Below, in pieces: positions 54,680 to 63,123 of a DNA stretch of 64,000 bases. This DNA is from Parafannyhessea umbonata. Lineage in GTDB: Bacteria > Actinomycetota > Coriobacteriia > Coriobacteriales > Atopobiaceae. Within the stretch, counting starts at the first letter, position 1; each line of letters starts with the position of its first letter. The notes beneath the pieces are model-generated. The model was not told the DNA's origin, did no database searches, and saw nothing but the letters and a program-made list of their open reading frames with translations. The DNA lies in the NCBI RefSeq assembly GCF_900111255.1, contig NZ_FOGP01000003.1, positions 210,673 to 274,672 on the forward strand, in the 5' to 3' direction. Made by a program: the position numbers and the translations under genes.

Positions 54680-56452
54680 CTAGGCAAACTGGCTCTGGTA
54701 GAGCTCCGCGTAGCGCCCGCCCTTGGCCAGAAGCTCGAGATGCGTGCCCTGCTCGATGATGTCACCGTGGTCCATCACCAGAATCAGGTCAGCGTCGACC
54801 ACCGTCGAGAGGCGATGAGCGATCACGAAGCTGGTGCGATCCTCCATGATCGCCTCCATGGCGCGCGTGATGTACTGCTCGGTACGCGTGTCGACGCTCG
54901 ACGTTGCCTCGTCCAGGATGAGCATGGCCGGATCGGCGAGCATGGCGCGCGCTATGGTCAGCAGCTGGCGCTGGCCCTGGCTCACGCTCTCGGCGTCGTT
55001 GGTGAGCACGGTGTCATAGCCCTGGGGCAGCGTGCGCACGAAGAAGTCGACGTGCGCGGCACGCGCGGCGGCCTCGACCTCGTCGCGCGTGGCGTCCAGC
55101 TTGCCATAGGCTATGTTCTGGGCAATCGTGCCCTCGAACAGCCAGGAGTCCTGCAGGACCATGCCGAAGCTCCTACGCAGCTCCGAGCGAGAGATCGAGC
55201 GCGTGTCGACGCCGTCTATCGTGATGTGTCCGCCATCCACCTCATAGAAGCGCATCAGCAGGTTGATGAGAGTCGTCTTGCCCGCACCGGTCGCGCCCAC
55301 GATGGCCACCTTCTGGCCGGGCTCGGCCACCAAGTTGACATCCTTCATGAGGGGGCAACCAGGCCTGTAACCAAAGCGCACGTGCTCGAAGGCCACGCGT
55401 CCGCGAAGCGGCTCGGGAAGCGCCAGGGGCTCCTTGGGGTCGGGCTCGACCTCGTTCTGGTCCAGCAGGAAGAACACGCGCTCGGCACCGGCGAGGGCGC
55501 CCTGTAGCAGGTTGATGGTCCCCGACACTTCCGTCAGCGGCTCTGAGCCCTCGGTGATGTACTGGAAGACCGCCTGGAACCGGCCGACGCTGAGCGTCCC
55601 GTTGAGCAGGAGCCGTCCCGCAAGCAGCGCGATGACGACCTGGGCCAGCCTCATTAGGAAGCGAATGACGGGTGCGACGGCGCTTGCCAGGAAGTCTGCA
55701 AACGCGCCGGCCCGTGCCAGCTCCTCGGCGTCGTCGCAAATGGATTGGAAGCTCTTCTCCTCGTCGCCGAAGGCCTTAATGACGGCGCGTCCGGTGTACG
55801 CCTCCTCCACCTTGCCGGAAAGCCTGCCCATGACCGCCTGACGCCTGTCGAAGGCCCCGTAGGTCTTGGCGGCGACCACCTTGGTCAGCAGGAACGACAG
55901 AGCCGCCGCAAGAGCGAACAGCCCCGTCAGCGCCAGGTCGTAGGTCGTCATCATGATGACGGCGCCAACGAGCGTGAAGGTGCTGATGAGCAGCTGGAGA
56001 AGACCACGCTGCATGACCTCCGAGACCTTGTCCAGGTCATTGGTTACGCGGCTGATGGTCTCGCCAGGCTGGCGCGCGTCGAAGTACGCAAGCGGAAGGC
56101 GATTGATCTTCCGGCTGACCTGCTTGCGAAGGTTCAGGTTAAGGCGCTCGGCGAAGCCCGACATGACCAGCGCCTGTCCACTGTAGAAGAGCCATGCAAG
56201 GGTCCACACGCCAAGGAGGCCCAACACCTGGGCGCCGCCGCTCTCCCAGCTCACCGCAAACGTGCGCCCCTGCTCGAACGAAGCTTGGATGAGCGCCCAA
56301 AGGCAGTCGATCAGATACGCGCTATATATGGGTGTCGCCAGAGTAGCCACGACATACAGGACGGCGAAAATCGTCGCGACAGCCAGTCGCCAGCGCTCGC
56401 CGGCAGCTGCCTTCCACAGTCGCAGGACGGCGGCGCGGGCGTCGTGCGGCAT
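54680..56452 (-). CDS. ABC exporter half-transporter, second gene of the pair
   Basis: 590 residues from the ATG at 56452 (MPHDARAAVLRLW), with GAGGAG six bases upstream; a GTG at 56473 overlapping the previous stop is an alternative. Six TM segments, then an ATPase domain: Walker A GATGAGKTT, signature VSQGQRQLL and Walker B LILDEATSS with the catalytic Glu. The signature starts VSQGQ rather than LSGGQ. It pairs with the upstream half-transporter. Confidence 0.92.
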   Translation of the reverse strand: MPHDARAAVLRLWKAAAGERWRLAVATIFAVLYVVATLATPIYSAYLIDCLWALIQASFEQGRTFAVSWESGGAQVLGLLGVWTLAWLFYSGQALVMSGFAERLNLNLRKQVSRKINRLPLAYFDARQPGETISRVTNDLDKVSEVMQRGLLQLLISTFTLVGAVIMMTTYDLALTGLFALAAALSFLLTKVVAAKTYGAFDRRQAVMGRLSGKVEEAYTGRAVIKAFGDEEKSFQSICDDAEELARAGAFADFLASAVAPVIRFLMRLAQVVIALLAGRLLLNGTLSVGRFQAVFQYITEGSEPLTEVSGTINLLQGALAGAERVFFLLDQNEVEPDPKEPLALPEPLRGRVAFEHVRFGYRPGCPLMKDVNLVAEPGQKVAIVGATGAGKTTLINLLMRFYEVDGGHITIDGVDTRSISRSELRRSFGMVLQDSWLFEGTIAQNIAYGKLDATRDEVEAAARAAHVDFFVRTLPQGYDTVLTNDAESVSQGQRQLLTIARAMLADPAMLILDEATSSVDTRTEQYITRAMEAIMEDRTSFVIAHRLSTVVDADLILVMDHGDIIEQGTHLELLAKGGRYAELYQSQFA

Positions 56453-56468
56453 CCCGTACTCCTCTTCG

Positions 56469-58331
56469 CTATCCACGCAGATCGCCTCCCCGTTGCTGCG
56501 ACTCGACAATCGCCTGGTACGTTGGACAGGTTTCGACCAGCTGGTCATGGGTGCCCAGCCCCACCTGCCTGCCATCTTTCAGGACAAGAATCTGGTCCGC
56601 ATCACGAATGGTGCTGACGCGTTGCGCGATTATCAGGCGCGCCGAAGCGCCAAGCTCAGACGAGAGCGCATGGCGCAACGCGGCGTCGGTCTTGTAGTCA
56701 AGCGCCGAAAACGAGTCGTCGAACACGTACAGGTCGGCCTTTCGCGCAAGCGCGCGAGCGATGGCCAAACGCTGTCGCTGGCCGCCGCTGAAGTTCGTTC
56801 CCCCCTGCGTCACGCGGGCCTCGAGCCCCTGCGGCAGCTCGCGCACAAACGACGCCTGGGCAGTGTCGAGTGCGTGCCACAGCTCGTCGTCGGTGGCATC
56901 AGGCGCGGCCATCCGCAGGTTCGAGGCGATGGTCCCCGAGAAGAGCCAGGCCCTCTGGGGCACATACGCCATGCGGGACCGCAGGTCCGCCAGACTGCGG
57001 TCGCGCACGTCGCGCCCAGCGACCCTTAGCTCGCCACCTGTTACGTCGTGAAAGCGCAGAAGCATCTTCGCGATCGTCGACTTGCCCGAGCCTGTGTTGC
57101 CGATGATGGCGCAGATCTCGCCCCTTCGAACCGCAAAGCTCAGGTCGTGAAGGGTGTCCTCGCTCGCGTCGTCAAAGCGGAAGTCGACGTGATCGAACTC
57201 CGCGACAGGAGACTCTCTTTCATTGGCGAGTAGCTCTTCCGCCGGAGGAGCAGGCGCTTCTCGCACGGAATCCTTGATGCTCGGCTCGAGCTCCAAGAGT
57301 TCCGTCGCACGGGTCAGGCACGCCAGGGCACGCGGGACCTGGAGCATGGCGAACTGGGCCATCATCATGAAGAACAGCAGGATGATGGCAAACTGGACCA
57401 ACGCCGAGATCGAGCCTATCTGCATGGCATGTACGCCGACGCGATCGGCGCCCAGCCAAACGAAGAGCACTTCCACGACGTTCATCAGGAAGAACGTCGT
57501 GCAGTCCGCCACCGAGAAGATCAGGTTCACGCGCACCGCGTTTTCGGCGTACGCTTCGAAGGTCTCGTCCAGATGTCTTCGCTCCCGCCTCTCGCGACCG
57601 AACGCGCGGATGACGCGAACTCCCGTGATGGTCTCGCGCAGCCGCACGTTCATGCGGTCAACAAACTCCTGCAGGTGCAGGAAGATGGGAGCCGACCGCC
57701 TGATGGCCACGAGGGAGACCACCGTCATGGCGACCGCGATCGCGACGAGCACTTGCCCCATGGCGGGATCGATGCCCCACGCCAGCACGACCGAGGTCAC
57801 GGCGATCACCGGCACCGGAAGAATCATCACGAAGCACATGACGATGGTCTGCTGCACGACGTTCGCATCACCCATCGTGCGGGTAATCATCGAGCCGGTG
57901 CCGAAGCGCTCGAAATCCGACGCGGAAAGCTCCAGCGACTTGCGATACACCGAGACGCGAAGGTCACGGCCGACGTCTGCCGCTAGGCGCGCAGCGAGGA
58001 AGTACGAGGCAACGCAGCTCCCGGAGCCGACCACCGCAGCCACGAGCATGCGCAGGGCATGGTCCCACAGCGGGCCCATGCCCTGCGCGCCAATGGCAGA
58101 GTTGAGCAGGGCGGAGAGCTCCGTCGGAACGTAGAGAGTGCCGATGGTATCGAGCAGAAGCGTCACGAGGGCCGCTACCGCGAGCGGCCTGTAGGGAGCC
58201 ATAAGCCTGCCAAGAAGCGCAAAGGCCCCTCGCCCGACAGCCCCCTCCGCAGGCGAGCACTCACCCGAGACCACGTCCGTGTCGCAGGTCGTACCTGCCT
58301 TAGATTGCCTGGAGTCGTCTTTTGTCGTCAC
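56469..58331 (-). CDS. ABC exporter half-transporter, first gene of the pair
   Basis: 620 residues from a GTG at 58331 that overlaps the MarR stop (GTGA). Six TM segments and an ATPase domain with Walker A GNTGSGKST, the standard signature FSGGQRQRL and Walker B LYVFDDSFS, so Asp replaces the catalytic Glu. One half with a degenerate site and one active half is the pattern of heterodimeric exporters such as BmrCD. Substrate is probably a drug or lipid-like compound. Confidence 0.92.
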   Translation of the reverse strand: MTTKDDSRQSKAGTTCDTDVVSGECSPAEGAVGRGAFALLGRLMAPYRPLAVAALVTLLLDTIGTLYVPTELSALLNSAIGAQGMGPLWDHALRMLVAAVVGSGSCVASYFLAARLAADVGRDLRVSVYRKSLELSASDFERFGTGSMITRTMGDANVVQQTIVMCFVMILPVPVIAVTSVVLAWGIDPAMGQVLVAIAVAMTVVSLVAIRRSAPIFLHLQEFVDRMNVRLRETITGVRVIRAFGRERRERRHLDETFEAYAENAVRVNLIFSVADCTTFFLMNVVEVLFVWLGADRVGVHAMQIGSISALVQFAIILLFFMMMAQFAMLQVPRALACLTRATELLELEPSIKDSVREAPAPPAEELLANERESPVAEFDHVDFRFDDASEDTLHDLSFAVRRGEICAIIGNTGSGKSTIAKMLLRFHDVTGGELRVAGRDVRDRSLADLRSRMAYVPQRAWLFSGTIASNLRMAAPDATDDELWHALDTAQASFVRELPQGLEARVTQGGTNFSGGQRQRLAIARALARKADLYVFDDSFSALDYKTDAALRHALSSELGASARLIIAQRVSTIRDADQILVLKDGRQVGLGTHDQLVETCPTYQAIVESQQRGGDLRG

Positions 58332-58813
58332 GAGGCGTCGCCACCCTTCTGATCGTCCAGGCCAAGCGCAGAAAGCTCCGCGTCGATGGCGTCGGCGTAC
58401 GTGCGGGCAATGCGAGCAAAGGCGATGCGGTCCTCAACCGAAAGCGAGTCGAAGGCGCGCATCTCCGCCTCGATGGCCGGAGTCACAAACCTCTTGCAGA
58501 ACGTGGCACCCTCGTCCGTTAGGCACACTAGCTTGCTGCGACGGTCGTCCTCCTCTGGCACAAGGGTGACGTAGCCCTTGCCCACAAGAGACTTGACGGC
58601 AGAGTTGACGGTCTGGCGCGAAAACGAGTACTCGTCAGCAATGTCACTTTGTCGCGCTCGCCCATCCCTCAGGGCGATAGATACCAGCGACCAAAACGCG
58701 CCATCCGACAACTTGCAGCCATGTGCGACCCGATTGTACAGGCGCTCTGTCTCCTTAAAAATGACGTCGATTCCACGCGCGGTGGGCAGTGCGTCTTCTT
58801 GAACGGATGACAT
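58328..58813 (-). CDS. MarR-family regulator of the ABC exporter
   Basis: 161 residues from the ATG at 58813 with GGAGGAG upstream. The winged helix is clear (RARQSDIADEYSFSRQTVNSAVKSLVGKGYVTLVPEEDDRRSKLVCLT). It is the first gene of the exporter operon and overlaps the next gene by four bases. Two direct repeats lie at its promoter, so it probably represses itself and the exporter until a ligand binds. Confidence 0.92.
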   Translation of the reverse strand: MSSVQEDALPTARGIDVIFKETERLYNRVAHGCKLSDGAFWSLVSIALRDGRARQSDIADEYSFSRQTVNSAVKSLVGKGYVTLVPEEDDRRSKLVCLTDEGATFCKRFVTPAIEAEMRAFDSLSVEDRIAFARIARTYADAIDAELSALGLDDQKGGDAS

Positions 58814-58859
58814 GATCTTCTCCTCCGGTCCCACTCGCCCTGGGTCTGTATTTGGTCTG

Positions 58860-58905
58860 ATTTCGGACAATTAGACTGGCAGAAGCATAATCCAATTTCG
58901 GACAA
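58860..58905 (-). promoter_or_regulatory. Promoter of the MarR-ABC operon with two direct repeats
   Basis: On the minus strand TTGGAT (58895-58890), a 16-base spacer and TAATTG (58873-58868) make a promoter candidate. TTGTCCGAAAT occurs twice, at 58905-58895 and 58870-58860, one overlapping the -35 and one covering the -10 and start. Confidence 0.55.
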
Positions 58906-58946
58906 AGTCGAGCGGTGCCGTTGCCTCCATTCAATATGCATATTGC

Positions 58947-58984
58947 AAAAAAAGAGGGTCATCGGAGCTATCCGACAACCCTCT
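58947..58984 (-). terminator. Terminator after the YfcC-like transporter
   Basis: On the minus strand AGAGGGT and ACCCTCT pair with an inner TCGGA/TCCGA stem, followed by seven T. It lies 40 bases after the stop. Confidence 0.9.
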
Positions 58985-59023
58985 GGAGCCACTATTGCCA
59001 GCTGGAAAACAGCTTCGCACGAG

Positions 59024-60568
59024 CTATCCGACGAGCACCTGCGCAACCAGCAGCAGCGCGTTAAGCACGATGGTCGCAACAAGGAGCGGGTTGATGAACT
59101 TGATCCAGCGGCTGAACGGCACGTCGACCATTGCGAGCGAGGCAAGAATCAGACCCGTGGGCGTGACGTACGAAATCAGACCCTGGCCATAGTTGTAGGC
59201 CGCAATAATGGAGGCGCGAGAAACGCCGACCGCGTCGCCGAGGGGAGCCATGATGGGCACCGAGAGGACGGCGAGGCCCGAGGAGGAGTTGATGAAGAAG
59301 CCCAGAATGACGTAGACCAGCAGCATGACGATGATGAACAGGATGGGGCTCATGCCGGTGACCGCACCCGAGAAGAAGTTCAGGATCGAGTCGGAGATGA
59401 AGCCGTTCTCGAGCAGGATGTTCACCGCACGGGCGACGCCGACGACCAGAGCGACGCTCATGAGGTCACCGCAGCCGCCGATGTACTTGTCGAAGAAGAC
59501 CTCTTCCTCGAGCCCGGAGGTGAAGGCAAGAATGATGGAGCATGCCAGGAAGACGGCGGTCATGTAGTCGAACCACCACTGCTGCGCGACGATGCCCCAG
59601 ACGAGCACGACGAAGGACAGGCCGAACACCGCAAGGGAGACCTTCATCTGCGTGGTGAACTCGATGCTGTTGCCCTGCTGACCCCAGCGCTCCTCGATCT
59701 TACCCTTCATGTCATAGCAAACGGACTTGGAGGGATCCAGGCGAACCTTGTGCGCGTAGACCATGATGTAGGCGACGGCCATCACGGCACCCACAATCAG
59801 AGCAATGAAGCGCCAGCTCATCTGCTCGGACATGGCGATGCCCGCCGCCTTGGTCGCGACGCCGATGGCAAACGGGTTGACGGTGGAGTACATCGTGCCG
59901 ACAGACGCGCCCACGAAGATGACCGCGATGCAGGTCATGGCGTCATAACCAGCAGCGATGAAGACCGGCATCAGGATCGGGTAGAGGGCGATCGTCTCCT
60001 CGCCCAGGCCAAAGGTTGTGCCACCGATGACCATCAGGAGCGACAGGATGATGATGAGCAGGTACTCCCTGCCCTTGGTGAGCCTAGAGAGCGCCGCAAC
60101 GGCCGAGTTGAGCGCACCCATGTAGTTCAGGACGCCGATGCAGCCACCCAGTAGGAAGACGAACAGAATGATGTCGATGGTGTCATACACGCCCTGGATC
60201 GGGGCAAGCAGGAACTCGACTATTCCCTGCGGGGCCTGATCGACGCGCTCGTACGTTCCGGGGATGGCGATGGGCTTGGAGATCGAGCCATCCAGGAAGC
60301 TGTCCAGGCTGCCCGAGACGCCCAGCGAGTCAAGGGTCTGCTGGGTCGGAGGCATCAGCTCCGTGGAGTCATCGGGCTTGGTGATGACGAACGAGTCCTG
60401 ATCGGCGTCATATGTCAGCTTGGAATACTTGCCTGCGGGGACGATATACGTCAGCGCCGCGGCAAACAGCATGACGATGAACAGAACGGTGATAGCGGTC
60501 GGAAAGTGAAGCCTGTGCCTCTTCGGCTCTTCCGCGGCTGCCTGCTCGACTGCGATGTCTTCTGTCAC
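59024..60568 (-). CDS. YfcC-family membrane transporter
   Basis: 514 residues from a GTG at 60568, seven bases after AAAGGA; the frame extends to a TTG at 60598 without a binding site. About 12 TM segments. The first has LHFPTAITVLFIVMLFAAALTYIVPAG, typical of the YfcC/DcuC superfamily, and GGTTFGLGEETIALYPILMP, GASVGTMYSTVNPFAIG and YVTPTGLILASLAM are family motifs. With pepT directly upstream, uptake of amino acids, peptides or related products is likely; substrate not certain. Confidence 0.88.
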   Translation of the reverse strand: MTEDIAVEQAAAEEPKRHRLHFPTAITVLFIVMLFAAALTYIVPAGKYSKLTYDADQDSFVITKPDDSTELMPPTQQTLDSLGVSGSLDSFLDGSISKPIAIPGTYERVDQAPQGIVEFLLAPIQGVYDTIDIILFVFLLGGCIGVLNYMGALNSAVAALSRLTKGREYLLIIILSLLMVIGGTTFGLGEETIALYPILMPVFIAAGYDAMTCIAVIFVGASVGTMYSTVNPFAIGVATKAAGIAMSEQMSWRFIALIVGAVMAVAYIMVYAHKVRLDPSKSVCYDMKGKIEERWGQQGNSIEFTTQMKVSLAVFGLSFVVLVWGIVAQQWWFDYMTAVFLACSIILAFTSGLEEEVFFDKYIGGCGDLMSVALVVGVARAVNILLENGFISDSILNFFSGAVTGMSPILFIIVMLLVYVILGFFINSSSGLAVLSVPIMAPLGDAVGVSRASIIAAYNYGQGLISYVTPTGLILASLAMVDVPFSRWIKFINPLLVATIVLNALLLVAQVLVG

Positions 60569-60619
60569 GATGCAATCCTTTCGAATGATGACTTTCAACT
60601 AGACGAGAAGTACTTCTCC

Positions 60620-61843
60620 CTAGGCCTCTGCGTAGACCTTGACCAGCTCAATGAGAGCCTTGGTCGCAATATCGATTCCCTCGACCGTCGCGTGCTCGAG
60701 GGGGCCGTGGTAGCCATCTCCGCCGGTACCCAGGTTTGGGCAAGGCAGACCGCGGAATGAGAGCTGGCAGCCATCGGTACCTCCGCGGATGGGCGTCACC
60801 TTGGGGGCAATACCTGCACGCTCGCACGCCTTCTTGGCGTTGTCGATCGTGAACATGTAGTCCTCAATGACGTTTTCCATGTTCTGGTACTCGTCCTTGA
60901 TAACAAGTGACACGGTGCCCTCGCCCCACTTCTCGTTCAGGACCTTTGCGATGTGGCGGAGCGTCTGCTTGCGGCATTCGAATGAGGCGGCATCGAAGTC
61001 GCGAACGATGTAGGACATGCCGCCGGCACACTCGTCGCCATGAATCTCAAGAAGGTGGTAGAAGCCCTCGTACCCCTCGGTGTAGCGCGGAGCCTCGAGG
61101 GTCGGGAGCATGTTGTTGATGTCACAGCACACCTGCATGGCGTTGACCATGATGTCCTTTGCGGAGCCGGGGTGGACGCTGACGCCCTTCACCTCGAAGT
61201 CAGCCTCGCAGGCGTTGAAGTTTTGGTACTGAATCTCACCCTCGGCATCACCGTCCATGGTGTAGGCGACGTCGGCATCAAAGAACTCGACATCAAAGTT
61301 GCCAGCTCCAGTTCCGATCTCCTCGTCAGGAGTGAACGCGATGCGAAGCGCGCCGTGGGGAACGTTGCCAGAGAGGATGCGCTCGAGAGCGGTCATAATC
61401 TCGGCAATGCCCGCCTTGTCGTCGACGCCCAGAATAGTGGTTCCGTCCGAGGTCAGCAGAGTACGACCCTTCAGCTCAGCAAGGCGCGGGAAGTCCTTCA
61501 CGGTCAAGGTCCGTCCGCTGTCGCCCAGGAGAAGATCGCAACCATCAAAGTTCTCGTGGAGCACCGGCGTGATGGGTCCGTCGCAGAACTGAGAGACGGT
61601 ATCCATGTGCGCGATCAGCCCGAGCCTCTTCTTTCCCTCGTAGCCAGGTGTTGCAGGAATCTTTGCGTAGACGAAGCACCTCTCGTTCACCGTAACGTCC
61701 TCGATACCGAGACCCTTCAGCTCTTCGGCAAGCAGGTTGGCGAAATCGAACTGCTCACTTGAGCTGGGGCAGGCGGAATCGTTGTCCTCGTTGCTCGGCG
61801 TCTTAACCACTACATACTTAAGCAGGCGGTCGATAGCCTCCAT
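60620..61843 (-). CDS. pepT: Tripeptidase PepT (peptidase T)
   Basis: 407 residues, family length, from the ATG at 61843 (MEAIDRLLKYVVVKTPSNEDN). M20 metal ligands are visible: HMDTVSQF, GVDDKAGIAEIMTA, TPDEEIGTG and TMDGDAEGEI. It removes N-terminal residues from tripeptides with two zinc ions. It leads the pepT-transporter operon, with a 51-base gap between the two, and has a terminator-like hairpin in its leader. Confidence 0.96.
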   Translation of the reverse strand: MEAIDRLLKYVVVKTPSNEDNDSACPSSSEQFDFANLLAEELKGLGIEDVTVNERCFVYAKIPATPGYEGKKRLGLIAHMDTVSQFCDGPITPVLHENFDGCDLLLGDSGRTLTVKDFPRLAELKGRTLLTSDGTTILGVDDKAGIAEIMTALERILSGNVPHGALRIAFTPDEEIGTGAGNFDVEFFDADVAYTMDGDAEGEIQYQNFNACEADFEVKGVSVHPGSAKDIMVNAMQVCCDINNMLPTLEAPRYTEGYEGFYHLLEIHGDECAGGMSYIVRDFDAASFECRKQTLRHIAKVLNEKWGEGTVSLVIKDEYQNMENVIEDYMFTIDNAKKACERAGIAPKVTPIRGGTDGCQLSFRGLPCPNLGTGGDGYHGPLEHATVEGIDIATKALIELVKVYAEA

Positions 61844-61863
61844 ACAAACGTCCTCCACTTCTT

Positions 61864-61900
61864 AAGACAAACAAGGACCGCACCCCATCGGGCACGGTCC
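61864..61900 (-). promoter_or_regulatory. Attenuator-like hairpin in the pepT leader
   Basis: On the minus strand GGACCG pairs with CGGTCC around an inner CCC/GGG stem, followed by TTGTTTGTCTT, only about 20 bases before pepT. It could stop transcription early. A -10/-35 pair (CTGACG, 16 bases, TATATT) lies further upstream at 61955-61928. Confidence 0.5.
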
Positions 61901-62281
61901 CCAAAACGCTGCTCGAAACAGTTTAGAAATATAAACGTTCCGTATAGCGCGTCAGGCCCAAATTATGCGAACGGTTAAAATTGGCACATATTGTGCCATC
62001 AAAAATGCATTTGCGGTATTAACGACTTGTTCGATTTATGAGCATAGTCATGAGTACATTTGGCATGATTTAGCGAACAGCATGATAAAACAACAGTTAG
62101 CTTATGTGTTCTCAGCTCAGCTATAACTATAATCTGAATTCTGTGCCGAAGAATCCGTTCGTTCAGCTTAGGTTGAAATGCGCAATTTTGCAAATAGCAT
62201 ACATCCATACTTAAAGGCCAGAGCATCAATATTCTAATTAATACGACCGATGCGGTCTCTCAAAAGCGTTAGACGCTGGTT
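61901..62281. other. AT-rich non-coding stretch before pepT
   Basis: Clearly lower in GC than its surroundings and without a convincing gene; the longest frame (62229-61999) has no start signal or recognisable motif. It holds a pepT promoter candidate (61955-61928) and a perfect palindrome TGGCACATATTGTGCCA (61982-61998) just upstream of it, a possible operator. Small hairpins near 62245-62280 may end the small gene at 62282. Confidence 0.6.
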
Positions 62282-62506
62282 CTAGCGGTTAGGCTTTCGG
62301 TGAGTCAGGTGCCAGCCACCGCAATAACCACAGTGGTACACAAAGAGCTGCGGGGCATCTTTCCTCCGCGCGCCGCGTTTCGCCGCCTTCTTGGCTTCTA
62401 CGGCGCTCGCGTAGCGCTTTTTGCAGTCGCACGATCTGAACTCGGCATGGCTTTCGCCCACGAGCGGTTTTCTGGCCCCGTTGCGTCTCGCGCCACGACT
62501 TGGCAT
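62282..62506 (-). CDS. Small basic protein with a YHCxxCGGWHLT-type zinc-binding motif
   Basis: 74 residues from the ATG at 62506 (MPSRGARRNGARKPLVGES); the open frame continues upstream only through the terminator of the next gene. It is Arg/Lys-rich and has CDC near the middle and FVYHCGYCGGWHLTHR at the end, a pattern I have seen in small uncharacterised proteins of actinobacteria and phages. Function unknown. It is transcribed on its own after a terminator. Confidence 0.65.
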   Translation of the reverse strand: MPSRGARRNGARKPLVGESHAEFRSCDCKKRYASAVEAKKAAKRGARRKDAPQLFVYHCGYCGGWHLTHRKPNR

Positions 62507-62535
62507 TCGCTTTCTTCCCCCAACAGTGCGCGCCA

Positions 62536-62565
62536 ACAAAAAGGACGGACGCGATGCGTCCGTCC
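62536..62565 (-). terminator. Terminator after the two-TM protein
   Basis: On the minus strand GGACGGACGC pairs perfectly with GCGTCCGTCC around three bases, followed by five T. It lies about 28 bases after the stop at 62594. Confidence 0.93.
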
Positions 62566-62593
62566 CCATTATGCTTCCGTAGCTGCCGTCTTA

Positions 62594-63121
62594 CTAAGAA
62601 AGCGCACCAGCAAGCTGAGCAACTCCGTCAAAATCAACCTTTGTGTTGCCGTTAACATGGTCGATTTTCGTAACCGTCCCCTTCCACTTGGGCTCCCTGT
62701 CCTCGGAGTCGCCTCCGCCAGGCGCGCCATTCTCGTCGAAATCCTCAGATCGGACGACGAAATCTGGCTCAAACACATCCTCGCCGGGCCAGTCTTCCTT
62801 ATGGAAACCGTACTCAAGCCCATCAAGAAGCTGCTCCATCTCGTCCAGACGAACGGTGGGGTCACTTACGGAGATGAGGCCACGCTCCACGTTGAATATG
62901 GCGTCAGACCCAACGTAGATAGTCCTAATCTCCTCACGACGCTTCTTTTCAGCACGCGAGATAACGACAAAGGATACGACGATAACGACCCACCAGATAA
63001 TGCTCAAAACGAGATCGAGCGGATTATCCACCCGGTTAAAGCCAAGGTAGTACCAAAGCCAGAGAAGGAAAATGGAAGCGATTAGAAAGACCGTAAGAAG
63101 AATCCAATTACTCTTCTTCAT
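62594..63121 (-). CDS. Two-TM membrane protein of unknown function
   Basis: 175 residues. Two hydrophobic segments lie in the first 60 (NWILLTVFLIASIFLLWLWYYLGF and LDLVLSIIWWVVIVVSFVVIS), followed by a basic stretch (RAEKKRREE) and a mainly acidic cytoplasmic part. Its ATG lies 2 bases after the stop of the surface protein at 63124, so they are co-transcribed. I recognise no family. Confidence 0.8.
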   Translation of the reverse strand: MKKSNWILLTVFLIASIFLLWLWYYLGFNRVDNPLDLVLSIIWWVVIVVSFVVISRAEKKRREEIRTIYVGSDAIFNVERGLISVSDPTVRLDEMEQLLDGLEYGFHKEDWPGEDVFEPDFVVRSEDFDENGAPGGGDSEDREPKWKGTVTKIDHVNGNTKVDFDGVAQLAGALS

Positions 63122-63123
63122 TG

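Noticed and set aside
61999..62229. Small open frame of 76 codons in the AT-rich gap
   Set aside because: No ribosome-binding site, no motif, AT-rich sequence without codon bias like the neighbours.
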